The notes under the pieces: model-generated
Seen by the model: the letters and a program-made list of their open reading frames with translations, nothing else
Databases searched by the model: none
What the model was told of the DNA's origin: nothing
In this document: one piece after another, positions 24,241-31,947 of the stretch
Numbering within the stretch: the stretch's first letter is position 1
Layout: each line of letters begins with the position of its first letter
Made by a program: the position numbers and the translations under genes
DNA from: Patescibacteria group bacterium
GTDB taxonomy: Bacteria > Patescibacteriota > Minisyncoccia > Phycocordibacterales > Phycocordibacteraceae
Direction of reading: 5' to 3'
DNA: 42,897 nt
NCBI GenBank assembly: GCA_028866135.1
Contig: JAGWIS010000004.1
Location: 1 to 42,897 of the forward strand

Positions 24241-24908
24241 TAGAGCCAGTGTATCGGCTCCTCGCCGTGTTCGGCAAGGTATGCGTTTGCCTTGCTGAAG
24301 TGCCTACAGCCGAAGAAGCCGTTTGCGGCGGAGAATGGCGAAGGATGCGGGGCCTCAAGTACTAAATGTTTGCTCCGGTCGATATGGGCGCCTTTCGCCT
24401 TCGCGTAATTGCCCCAGAGCATGAACACAAGATGTTCGCGCTCGTCCGAGAGCGCGCGAATGGCGGCGTCAGTGAAGAGTTCCCACCCGCGCTCCTGGTG
24501 GGAACCGGCCGCATGCGCTCGCACGGTCAGCGTCGCATTAAGAAGGAGCACGCCCTGCTTCGCCCAGCGGGAGAGATCGCCGTCGGTGTGTACGAGCGGC
24601 TTTCCTAAATCGCTCGCGATTTCTTTGAAAATATTCTGGAGCGACGGCGGCACAACGGTATGCTCATCGACGGCGAAAGCAAGACCATTTGCCTGCTTCT
24701 CTCCATGATACGGATCCTGACCGAGAATCACGACCTTCACCTTCTCGAACGGACAGAGATCGAATGCGCGGAAAATGCTTTTTGGCGGCGGGAAGACCTT
24801 TCCTTCCTGGTATTCCTTCTTCACGAATGCGGCGAGCTCCGCAAAATACGGTTTCTCAAATTCTCCCGCGAGCTTCTCCCGCCACGAGGGATCTATTTTT
24901 ACTTCCAT
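24240..24908 (-). CDS. ung: Uracil-DNA glycosylase, family 1
   Basis: 222 residues, normal for UDG. The water-activating motif VVILGQDPYHGEKQANGLAF has the catalytic Asp. LVFMLWGNYAKAKG supplies the uracil-specific Asn, and HPSPFSAANGFFGCRHFSKAN is the DNA-intercalation loop with the catalytic His. It excises uracil arising from cytosine deamination. It overlaps the alkyltransferase gene by 10 bases upstream and the HD gene by one base downstream, so it is translationally coupled inside the repair operon. Confidence 0.98.
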   Translation of the reverse strand: MEVKIDPSWREKLAGEFEKPYFAELAAFVKKEYQEGKVFPPPKSIFRAFDLCPFEKVKVVILGQDPYHGEKQANGLAFAVDEHTVVPPSLQNIFKEIASDLGKPLVHTDGDLSRWAKQGVLLLNATLTVRAHAAGSHQERGWELFTDAAIRALSDEREHLVFMLWGNYAKAKGAHIDRSKHLVLEAPHPSPFSAANGFFGCRHFSKANAYLAEHGEEPIHWL

Positions 24909-25162
24909 AGCGCTCCTTCTTTCTCCAAGAGCTCACGCTTCCTCGCGTCTCCACGATTGTAGCGGCCGAGGGAGCCGTCGGAGCGGATGACGCGATGACA
25001 CGGTACGCTCGGGTCGTAGTTATGCTTCATCACCGTGCCGACGGCGCGCGCAGCACCGGGGCGGCCAATTGCCCGAGCGACCTCTCCATAGCTTCGAGTT
25101 TCCCCTTTCGGTATCTGCCGCACCGCTTCTCTTACACGCTCGGCAAAAGAATCTTTTTTCAT
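24899..25162 (-). CDS. Methylated-DNA--protein-cysteine methyltransferase, catalytic domain only
   Basis: 87 residues. Only the C-terminal Ogt/AGT domain is present: FAERVREAVRQIPKGETRSYGEVARAIGRPGAARAVGTVM, followed by the active-site VPCHRVI with its acceptor Cys, and GSLGRYNRG. The start at MKKDSFAERV is chosen because its ATG forms an ATGA overlap with the upstream nuclease stop; a longer frame to 25246 is the antisense of that gene. It repairs O6-alkylguanine or, if an alkyltransferase-like protein, flags it for excision. The catalytic Cys is present, so repair is likelier. Confidence 0.9.
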   Translation of the reverse strand: MKKDSFAERVREAVRQIPKGETRSYGEVARAIGRPGAARAVGTVMKHNYDPSVPCHRVIRSDGSLGRYNRGDARKRELLEKEGALWK

Positions 25163-25956
25163 ACGCCTTTCTCTTTCTTTTTGTTCTTTGCGTGCAGCTC
25201 CTGCAGGATCTTTCCGGCGCTCTCCCGGTACATGCAGTATTCGCACGGGCCGCCACCGAAAGACGTCCCTACGGCCGGAATCTCATCGCTCATGAGCATC
25301 TCCTTCAGGTCAAAGATCACCGGCTCGATCCACGCATCGCTACCGGTGTATGGGATGAGTTCCACGTCGAATTCGAGCTTTCCATCGAAGGCTTTGGCGT
25401 CGGACTTGCCGTTCACGTATACGAAATAGCCGGTCGGGGATACCGGAAAACCATTTTTTCGAAAAAGCCATTGATAGATTTCAAGCTGCCGCTTGTAGGA
25501 ATCATACAGATCGTCTTCCGTGCTCGGGCCCACCTTTTTGCTTGTCGCTTTGTAGTCCACGATGATGAATTCTCCGGCCGGATTGACCCACACGTCGTCG
25601 ATGCCGCCGCGCAGAAGCAGATTCGTCGGTTCGTGAAGATAACTGATGCCGCGGCGAAGCGCATCGCGCCACTCTTCCATCCGGTCGTCCTTGAGCGGCA
25701 CGGCGTCGAGGCCGTAACGCTCAAGAAGCGGATGCTGCGTGGCTTTTGCGCGGTGAATGTCGAACTCGCGCTTCAGAAGCTCATCGACCGCGTTGTTGAG
25801 CGTGAAGGAAGGCATCGAAGGGCGCCTCACGCCGAGCCGCATCTCGAGATACGCGCAGCGCGGGCACTCGGTGAAGAGATCGATTTTCGAACGGCTTACT
25901 TTGAAAGGCTCTTTCGACGAAGGGTCGAATGGCCCGCGGCTTCGTGACACAGCCAT
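25159..25956 (-). CDS. PD-(D/E)XK nuclease with probable Fe-S cluster (RecB/Cas4-like)
   Basis: 265 residues. Near the N-terminus SKIDLFTECPRCAYLEMRLG has two cysteines; the C-terminus has GPCEYCMYRESAGK with two more. This four-Cys arrangement holds an Fe-S cluster in AddB and Cas4 nucleases. The catalytic core is LLRGGIDDVWVNPAGEFIIVDYKATS, with Asp…DYK as the PD-(D/E)XK signature, and YKRQLEIYQWLF after it is the RecB QxxxY motif. Such proteins cut or resect DNA ends. There is no cas gene nearby. The gene is embedded in the repair operon, upstream of ogt and ung with four-base and ten-base overlaps. Confidence 0.88.
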   Translation of the reverse strand: MAVSRSRGPFDPSSKEPFKVSRSKIDLFTECPRCAYLEMRLGVRRPSMPSFTLNNAVDELLKREFDIHRAKATQHPLLERYGLDAVPLKDDRMEEWRDALRRGISYLHEPTNLLLRGGIDDVWVNPAGEFIIVDYKATSKKVGPSTEDDLYDSYKRQLEIYQWLFRKNGFPVSPTGYFVYVNGKSDAKAFDGKLEFDVELIPYTGSDAWIEPVIFDLKEMLMSDEIPAVGTSFGGGPCEYCMYRESAGKILQELHAKNKKKEKGV

Positions 25957-25957
25957 A

Positions 25958-26434
25958 TTACTCAGTGGTCGAGAAGTACGCGACCACGCGCGCGCCGGTG
26001 TCGAAATCGACGTACACGCTGTTCACGCTCACGTCGAACGCGCCGTTGTTGTCATCGCGATAGAGCTGAATGGCGTAGGAATGCCCAGGCTCCGTCGCTC
26101 GTAAGAGCGGGATGGAAACGGCACTCCTCGGGCCGCTTATGCGCGCGGCGCCGAGCACGTTCCCCAAGTCGCCGCCCGCCACTTCGCGCACGGCCACCCA
26201 GACTCCTGGTGGCGGCACCGTGACCGACTCGACCGTCACCGCGTCGCCCGCCGGCTGATCATGAACCGATACCGAACCGCCCTCAGCGGCCGAAGGTGTG
26301 GTCGTCGCCGAAGAAAGCATCGAGGACGGGGTCGGCATGGCGGAGAGATCTCCCTTAAAGAACCATGCACCCGTGAGAACCACGCCGAGCATGAGACCGG
26401 CGATGAATGAGTTGGCGGAAAAGGCCTTCGTCAT
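25958..26434 (-). CDS. Exported protein with DUF7282-like domain
   Basis: 158 residues. An N-terminal signal anchor (FIAGLMLGVVLTGAWFF, residues 9-25) is followed by a Ser/Thr/Ala-rich linker. The globular part begins AVTVESVTVPPPGVWVAVREVAGG and ends in an Asp-rich beta segment YAIQLYRDDNNGAFDVSVNSVY. This pattern (VxxVxVPxxGWVVVxE…) matches the extracellular DUF7282-type domain. It lies between two nuclease genes, with a 1-base gap and a 4-base overlap, which is an unexpected partner for cytoplasmic DNA enzymes. Confidence 0.72.
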   Translation of the reverse strand: MTKAFSANSFIAGLMLGVVLTGAWFFKGDLSAMPTPSSMLSSATTTPSAAEGGSVSVHDQPAGDAVTVESVTVPPPGVWVAVREVAGGDLGNVLGAARISGPRSAVSIPLLRATEPGHSYAIQLYRDDNNGAFDVSVNSVYVDFDTGARVVAYFSTTE

Positions 26435-27300
26435 ACGGAAACGGTATCACGAAAATCGTCCGGGAGCGCGAGCAGGCCCTCGGCTTCCGCGATGAGCTCG
26501 CCAACGCGGGCGGGCGGAAGACGGAGCGGGTCGAGGAGGCGCCGGTCCCGCACAATCTCGTCGACAGCGACCACGCCCTGGTCGATGAGGAGCCGCTTCT
26601 CTGAGCGCGAGAGCTCCACGAGCGTCGTGATCGGGTACACTTTCGCCCGGCTCATGTGGACGAAAAGGCTGTCGTGGACCGGATACCCCCACCCGAGGAG
26701 CTCTACGCCCGCGCACTCGGCGTACGCGATGGCTTCGGAGGTAAACTTCGTGTTCGTTACCAAGAGGCCGCGGTCGATGGGGCACGCGCGCACCGCCGGA
26801 TCGCAATCGAAGATGTCGTCGAAGCGGCTCTTCACGTAGAGCGCGACTTTGAGATCGGTCTTGTAGCCCGGGTCGTTGTGGTACTTCAGTTCGGCCGCGA
26901 TGTAGGTGTTCTGCTCCGGATGCGACGCGTAGAAATCAACTTCGTGGGAGACGCACTTCCCTTTGATGATCTTGCGCGTTTCGACCTGCCACCCCTCGGC
27001 ACGGTAGAGATGGGAAATAAAATCCTCGAACGGATGGCCCGAGGGCCCGAGGTCGAGAAGCGCGCGCCGGAGCGCGTAGCGGGCGGCGACCGGCCGCGCC
27101 TCTTTGCGCAAGAGAGAAAATGCGCGCGTATAGATCTCTTTTGATGATGTGCCCGGCGCGACGGTACTCGTGATGGCGTCCGCTATGTGGCGCGCAGCAT
27201 GCTCGCCTGCGCCGGAACGCCGCAGCGACATGACGAGGCGTTCCGGATCGAAGACTTCGGTCGATCCGTCTGCCTTAGTGATGCTGGGGAGCGTCGTCAT
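26431..27300 (-). CDS. ATP-cone domain fused to Mrr-like restriction endonuclease domain
   Basis: 289 residues. Residues about 5-92 form an ATP-cone (ITKADGSTEVFDPERLVMSLRRSG… RPVAARYALRRALLDLG), the nucleotide-binding module that regulates ribonucleotide reductase and NrdR. Residues about 95-215 form a PD-(D/E)XK endonuclease of the Mrr/RecB type with GHPFEDFISHLYRAEGWQVE, HEVDFYA and the catalytic AAELKYHN. The C-terminal 70 residues are unassigned. The combination suggests a nuclease gated by dATP/ATP level. Four-base overlaps with genes on both sides place it in the middle of the repair operon. Confidence 0.85.
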   Translation of the reverse strand: MTTLPSITKADGSTEVFDPERLVMSLRRSGAGEHAARHIADAITSTVAPGTSSKEIYTRAFSLLRKEARPVAARYALRRALLDLGPSGHPFEDFISHLYRAEGWQVETRKIIKGKCVSHEVDFYASHPEQNTYIAAELKYHNDPGYKTDLKVALYVKSRFDDIFDCDPAVRACPIDRGLLVTNTKFTSEAIAYAECAGVELLGWGYPVHDSLFVHMSRAKVYPITTLVELSRSEKRLLIDQGVVAVDEIVRDRRLLDPLRLPPARVGELIAEAEGLLALPDDFRDTVSV

Positions 27301-27704
27301 GGAGCGCTTGTGGTCGCGGCTTCGCCGTTTACGGTTACGGAAATGGGCAGGCGCGCGGGCGCCGCGACCGTGGTTTGAAAGGATACTTGCGTGGGCGCCT
27401 GCAGGCAGAAGCCCGTGTCGACAGGCAGGGAAATCGCTACGAGGATGCTCGGCGTGGTCGAGGCGCCCGCGACGCTCGCGGTCGCACCCGCGCTCGTGCA
27501 GGCATTTGGCGCTTCGACCGAGCCGGAAATCGTGTGGACACCCTTCTTAAACGTGTCGCGAAGAATGACGGTCGGCGTACTCGCCTCGCTCTTTTGCTCT
27601 TGCGGCGCGGCGACTTCGCGCGCATGCGGCACCGAAAGCACGAAGCCGACGAGGATGACGAGGGCGATGATGCTCGCGGCAGCTCCGAGACGCATGTGCT
27701 TCAT
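27297..27704 (-). CDS. Exported protein, unknown
   Basis: 135 residues. A signal peptide or anchor (LGAAASIIALVILVGFVLSV, about 6-25) precedes a Ser/Thr/Ala-rich domain with beta strands (TPTVILRDTFKKGVHTISGSVE…PSILVAISLPV…LPISVTVNGEAAT). Two cysteines (NACTSAG and TGFCLQAP) could form a disulfide. ATGA overlaps link it both to mnmA upstream and to the ATP-cone nuclease downstream. No family recognised. Confidence 0.7.
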   Translation of the reverse strand: MKHMRLGAAASIIALVILVGFVLSVPHAREVAAPQEQKSEASTPTVILRDTFKKGVHTISGSVEAPNACTSAGATASVAGASTTPSILVAISLPVDTGFCLQAPTQVSFQTTVAAPARLPISVTVNGEAATTSAP

Positions 27705-28702
27705 GGCGCAATAATACCACCCCCGAGTAATTCGCCGCCACGAAAAAAGACGATTGATTGGCCGGGAGAAGGAATTTCAGGAAGTGGAGCATCGCTCACG
27801 AACATCTTTCCCTCGACATGCCCGCGGATACGCGGCCCACGATACCGGTACTGGGCTTCAAGCGCGCCCAACGGTTCTAGAATCCAGTTCGCATCGGTAA
27901 ACGCGATGCGTCGCGCAGACTCCGCGGAAGCCGGGACTCGCGATTTGCCCACGATAAGCTCGTTTTTCGCAATATCTTTTGCGAGAACGAACCAAGGACC
28001 GGCTTCCACGGAGTCCGCAAGGGCGATGCGTTGCCCGAGCGTAGAGAGGAGCACGCCCTCATGCGTTCCGATGACCCGTCCTTTTTCATCCCGTGCATTT
28101 CCGGAAGAGATACCGAATTCGCTCTTCAAAAATTCCTCCACCGATATGCTTCCGAGGAAACAGACACCCTGGCTGTCTTTCTTTTCTGCAACCGGCAGAT
28201 TGAAACGCTTCGCGAGCATGCGCACCTCTTCCTTCTCGAGATTTCCCACCGGGAAGATCGTTTCCGCGAGAATCTCTTTCGGAACCGCCCAGAGGAAATA
28301 GCTTTGATCTTTTCCCCCGCTTCGGTAGTGCCCCGTCGCGATTGCATCAGCTCCCTGCTCTTTCGCGAATCGGTAAAACGCGCCGAACTTCACGTCGCGA
28401 TTGCACATCACATCCGGATTTGGCGTCCGCCCGGCGCGATACTCTGCGACCAGATAATCGATGACGCTTTTTTTGTACTCCTTGCTTGCATCGAGCGTGA
28501 GAAATGGTACTCCGAGGCGCGCGGCGACCCGCATCGTGTCCCGCCGCTCCGCCGTCCACGTGCACGGCATCCCAGGCGGGTACCAGCCTTTGATGAATAC
28601 GCCGGTCACCCGTGCGCCTAAACGCTGGAGGAGCGCCGCCGAGACGGCCGAATCCACCCCTCCTGATAACCCAACGAATATCTCCTTCCCGCGTACGTTC
28701 AT
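27701..28702 (-). CDS. mnmA: tRNA-specific 2-thiouridylase MnmA
   Basis: 333 residues, slightly shorter than E. coli MnmA (368). The PP-loop is VGLSGGVDSAVSAALL (SGGVDS at 13-18), followed by GVFIKGW. The catalytic cysteines are in PNPDVMCNRDVKFG and QGVCFLG. The C-terminal beta domain ends …GELLGGGIIAP, and YYVVEKD-type segments (PWFVLAKDIAKNELIVG) are present. It adds sulfur to U34 of tRNA-Lys, -Glu and -Gln. It is the first gene of the overlapping repair operon, and the terminator of the preceding orphan gene lies just upstream. Confidence 0.97.
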   Translation of the reverse strand: MNVRGKEIFVGLSGGVDSAVSAALLQRLGARVTGVFIKGWYPPGMPCTWTAERRDTMRVAARLGVPFLTLDASKEYKKSVIDYLVAEYRAGRTPNPDVMCNRDVKFGAFYRFAKEQGADAIATGHYRSGGKDQSYFLWAVPKEILAETIFPVGNLEKEEVRMLAKRFNLPVAEKKDSQGVCFLGSISVEEFLKSEFGISSGNARDEKGRVIGTHEGVLLSTLGQRIALADSVEAGPWFVLAKDIAKNELIVGKSRVPASAESARRIAFTDANWILEPLGALEAQYRYRGPRIRGHVEGKMFVSDAPLPEIPSPGQSIVFFRGGELLGGGIIAP

Positions 28703-28744
28703 GCACGTATCTAATCATGTTTGGCAATTTGCGACTATCGAGAA

Positions 28745-28786
28745 TTAAAGAAAGAAGCCCCGCAGAAGATTTTCTGCGGGGCTTCA
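28745..28786 (-). terminator. Rho-independent terminator after the 28809-29420 gene
   Basis: A perfect 14-bp stem (28755-28768 with 28773-28786, GAAGCCCCGCAGAA/TTCTGCGGGGCTTC) with a 4-base loop, followed on the minus strand by TTTCTTTAATT. It lies 23 bases past the stop codon and insulates mnmA. Confidence 0.9.
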
Positions 28787-28808
28787 TATCGTGAAAGGTT
28801 TTCGAGGT

Positions 28809-29420
28809 TCAGAACTTCCGGGCAGCCGAAACGCCCAGGATAGAGTTGTGGCGGGCGTTCAAGTAGGCGTTGACCTCAAGGCCTATGGCTCCGAATTGGC
28901 CGACGTATACGTGGTCCCCATCCGAATCTACACTGGAAGTCCGCACACATCGGGTCGGCAGCAGGTATGTGTCGCGAACCGCCCTGTACGTCGTGAGGCA
29001 CCACGTTACTTCAGCCGCATTTGGAACCTCCATTGACTCGTCAACCAAGTCGCTTTGCTCCGCCCAGTTCTTATCGAGAGAACCCTCGACTGGCTCCTTG
29101 GAGAGCGCAATCCAGATCGTCTCGGACTTGTCAGCGCGGGCGAACTTCTGCGCCGCCTCTGTGTACCAGCCGTCTCTCATCATCGGACGGAAGTAATCGG
29201 ATTTCATGCTGCGGATGTCAAGGAGCGACATGCGCCTCGGCGGCCCCGCGACGAGTATGATGCCGCTACCTCGCCACCACCGAAGAATATTCGGCGCCGG
29301 GAGCGTGTCGCGAATCTTCTCGAGCTGCATCTTGGTGTAGGCGAGGCCGCGCGACTGCGCGATTTCCTCGGGCGAGATGAAGTCCGGACCGAGAATTCTC
29401 TTGGCCAAATCGTAGCTCAT
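28809..29420 (-). CDS. Orphan soluble protein, unknown
   Basis: 203 residues, start MSYDLAKRILGPDFISPEEIA with a clear Shine-Dalgarno sequence (AAGGAG, spacing 8). No signal peptide or membrane helix. Features are an early helix (YTKMQLEKIRDTLPAPNILRWW), then a beta-rich middle (GSGIILVAGPPRRMSLLDI) and TIWIALSKEPV. The glycine-rich strand VAGPP recalls a nucleotide-binding turn but no Walker motif is present. It is a single-gene unit with its own terminator. It shares this layout with the orphan genes at 7504 and 40767. Confidence 0.7.
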   Translation of the reverse strand: MSYDLAKRILGPDFISPEEIAQSRGLAYTKMQLEKIRDTLPAPNILRWWRGSGIILVAGPPRRMSLLDIRSMKSDYFRPMMRDGWYTEAAQKFARADKSETIWIALSKEPVEGSLDKNWAEQSDLVDESMEVPNAAEVTWCLTTYRAVRDTYLLPTRCVRTSSVDSDGDHVYVGQFGAIGLEVNAYLNARHNSILGVSAARKF

Positions 29421-29536
29421 TGTCTTACTCCTTTGTGAAAGTGTGCGACGCGTTTAGGCGGTTAGTTGTCTCATCCGAACTCAAAATAGCAAAGAGCATT
29501 CGTCGCTATTAAAACATATGTGATTGAGTATGTCCA

Positions 29537-30496
29537 TCACGGCAAATACTTTTTTCGGTTAGCCTGGTGGCCGGCGTAGGTCGTGGCGTAATGCATGAGG
29601 CCGTCCTTGCCGGTGAGGTAGTAAAGATAATCCGTTTTTGCGGGATTCGCCGCTGCTTGAAGGGAGTCGAGGCCGGGATTGCAGATCGGCCCTGGCGGGA
29701 GTCCTGGGTGAGTGTAGGTATTGTAGGGAGAGTTGACGGTGAGGTCTTCCAGAGACGGAGAGTAGGTATCGCGCCCGAAAATGTACCCGAAGACGGCATC
29801 GACTTGGAGCGGCATGCCGAGTTTGAGTCGGTTCAAGAGGATGCCGGCTACGATGCGGCGATTTTCGCTTGAGCGAGCTTCCTTTTCGACGAGAGACGCC
29901 AAGATGACTGTATCTCCAATCGAGCGGCCGGAGGATCCAATCTCCCCCGCTATCGTCGCTATCTTCGTGTCGAAATTGTCGCGCATGAGCGCGACGAGGG
30001 AGGCGGCGTCGGAAGAAGGCAAGAAGAGATAGGTGTCGGGGAAAAGATATCCTTCATATGGTTGGGCTGCTTTGAGGAAATCTGCCGCCTTCACTTCGGG
30101 AAATGAGTCTGCGACTTCCGCTGCCATGTCGCGCACGGTCGTCCCCTCCGGAAACGTGATGCGCACGGGCGGAAGGCCAAACGCGCCGGTCGCGATCCGA
30201 TACGCAACTATGAGCGAATTCTGCGGAGCTTCGAAGCGGTAGGTTCCGGCATGCACGCTGCCGCTCGCCCCCGAGAGGCGCAGGAGAAGTCGCAAAACAG
30301 ACGGATGCGCAATGATGTGCGTTTCCGCAAGCTGATCCGCAACGAAGGGAGCCGAGGATCCGCGAGCGATCGTTATGAGGCTCCCTGAGGGAAAATCTGT
30401 AGGCGGCGCAAAGAGTGTGCGGTACCCGATGAGCGCAAAAAGCGCAACGATACATGCCGCTATCCAGAGAACGTTCCGCCTGGTGAGTGCTTCCAT
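29537..30496 (-). CDS. mltG: Endolytic murein transglycosylase MltG (YceG-like)
   Basis: 319 residues from MEALTRRNVLWIAACIVALF; a longer frame to 30745 covers the upstream gene's end and is rejected. There is one N-terminal transmembrane helix (about 8-28), then a LysM-like beta region, then the YceG catalytic domain with TFPEGTTVRDMAAEVA, EGYLFPDTY, the catalytic Glu in ASLVEKEA, and NTYTHPGLPPGPICNPG. It cuts nascent glycan strands and ends their elongation. Length is normal. It starts five bases after the preceding gene, so the two are coupled. Confidence 0.95.
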   Translation of the reverse strand: MEALTRRNVLWIAACIVALFALIGYRTLFAPPTDFPSGSLITIARGSSAPFVADQLAETHIIAHPSVLRLLLRLSGASGSVHAGTYRFEAPQNSLIVAYRIATGAFGLPPVRITFPEGTTVRDMAAEVADSFPEVKAADFLKAAQPYEGYLFPDTYLFLPSSDAASLVALMRDNFDTKIATIAGEIGSSGRSIGDTVILASLVEKEARSSENRRIVAGILLNRLKLGMPLQVDAVFGYIFGRDTYSPSLEDLTVNSPYNTYTHPGLPPGPICNPGLDSLQAAANPAKTDYLYYLTGKDGLMHYATTYAGHQANRKKYLP

Positions 30497-30501
30497 GCGT
30501 C

Positions 30502-31869
30502 TCAGATCGGCAGGTTTGCAGGGGCTTTGCCCGTGGCCGATCCGATGCGCGCCAGTCCCGGCGCCTCGACCGAGCTCGAGGGGATATGAAAGAGAGTCGC
30601 CAGCTCCTCGGTACTCATGACCATGATGTTCTTCGGGGACAAGCTTCCCTCGAAATAGGGGTCGTAGAAAAATTGCCGACGCCGATACACTTCGACGAGG
30701 TCTCGACGAAAACGGTTCTTTCGCTTTTCGACGCCTATTTCCCACGGATAGTCGTCAAAGGTCTTCATCCAGCGAGTCGAGGTGATGCCGTTCCATCCTT
30801 CGGTGCTAAACGGTTTGAAGAGGGCGATGATGTGCGCGATGTTTGTCGGGTTGAAATTCTTCGGCCGAGCAAGATAGATGCTGCGCGCACCCACGTCAAA
30901 TGCAAGCTTCGAGACGTTGCGTTCGATAGCGGCCATTTTCTCCGACTGTCCTTTTGTTGGGTTGGGGAAACCCGGACGCTCTTCGCCGGTCACGGCATCA
31001 AAATATGAGTCTCGTGTTTTCGCACGAATTTCCTCGACAAGTTTTTTTGCCTCGTCTTTCCAGGTGTATGGACTCCCGCTTTCGCCCAATTTATCTCCAT
31101 ACTTCTCACCCTTGTGGGCACGAATAACGAATTGGAGCCAGAGGTATTCCCCTTTTCCGATAGAGCTCATGAATTCGATGAGGTTTGCGAGCGGATCGAC
31201 TTGCTCCGGTTCTTTCTGCACCTTGTCGAGCCCGTATTCGACGTAGGTCTTGATGGGCAGAGGGTCCTTGTCGGTCTGCTTAAAATCGCAACCCCAGATA
31301 CTCCATTCCTCGGGAGTTGCTGAAATGGTCCGTGTATAATCCGGCGCCTCAGTTATCTGCACGCCGGGATACTGTGCATACATCTGCGCCTCCACAATCG
31401 GCCGGAGCTTTGCGCGCAGCCACACGAAAAAATGGACTTGCCCTTCAAAGGACGCAATCTCAAGCGACCAGAAAGGGCGGGTTCCTCCCCAAAAACGAGC
31501 GTACCAATTCGATTCTCCGCCAGTGAGATGCAGGCTCGAGAGGAATGTTTCCATGGCGAGCGGCGTCTTCACCAGATTGCGCGGCGGCTTTATTTCAAGA
31601 AGAATATAGTTCTGAGATGAGATGAAAATGCTTCGCTGAAGGAGGTACCAGAGCTCTATCGCTCCGCCAACAAGCAGGAACGGCAGCCACACCGGCGCAA
31701 GGAAAAGGGCTATCGTGAGCGCAAGGGAGACGACGCCGGGCATCCAGAGATACGCGTTTGCAAGAAGCAGGAGGCCGAGGACGAAAAGCGGCCACGGCGG
31801 GAAGCGGATACCGAAATTATCGGTGAGATACTCCTTAAGGTGCAGGACCGGCTCAAAGAAAGGCAGCAT
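30502..31869 (-). CDS. Conserved membrane protein, possible T4SS-ATPase-related N-terminal module
   Basis: 455 residues. Two to three hydrophobic helices near the N-terminus (about 25-75: PLFVLGLLLLANAYLW and LFLAPVWLPFLLVGG) precede a large cytoplasmic region with HFFVWLRAKLRPIVEAQMYAQYPGVQI and ending STEELATLFHIPSSSVEAPGLARI. That last stretch resembles a motif that, as I recall it, precedes the ATPase domain in CPR proteins annotated as type IV secretion or DUF87-type. No Walker motif is present here, so this would be the ATPase-free member. Function unknown. Two-gene unit with mltG. Confidence 0.6.
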   Translation of the reverse strand: MLPFFEPVLHLKEYLTDNFGIRFPPWPLFVLGLLLLANAYLWMPGVVSLALTIALFLAPVWLPFLLVGGAIELWYLLQRSIFISSQNYILLEIKPPRNLVKTPLAMETFLSSLHLTGGESNWYARFWGGTRPFWSLEIASFEGQVHFFVWLRAKLRPIVEAQMYAQYPGVQITEAPDYTRTISATPEEWSIWGCDFKQTDKDPLPIKTYVEYGLDKVQKEPEQVDPLANLIEFMSSIGKGEYLWLQFVIRAHKGEKYGDKLGESGSPYTWKDEAKKLVEEIRAKTRDSYFDAVTGEERPGFPNPTKGQSEKMAAIERNVSKLAFDVGARSIYLARPKNFNPTNIAHIIALFKPFSTEGWNGITSTRWMKTFDDYPWEIGVEKRKNRFRRDLVEVYRRRQFFYDPYFEGSLSPKNIMVMSTEELATLFHIPSSSVEAPGLARIGSATGKAPANLPI

Positions 31870-31894
31870 GATGATGCTTCGAAGTATAGCAATA

Positions 31895-31933
31895 AAACAA
31901 GCAGGCCCCGCCTTTAGCGGGGCCTGCTTGTTT
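31895..31933 (-). terminator. Terminator after the 31948-33027 regulator gene
   Basis: A 14-bp GC-rich stem extended by A-T pairs to 17 bp (CAAGCAGGCCCCGC / GCGGGGCCTGCTTG, loop of five), followed on the minus strand by TTTATT. It lies 15 bases past the stop codon. Confidence 0.92.
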
Positions 31934-31947
31934 AAAAGTATCTGAAA

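Noticed and set aside
25159-25956. Cas4 of a CRISPR-Cas locus
   Set aside because: The Fe-S nuclease pattern fits, but no other cas gene and no repeat-spacer array is visible in the window.
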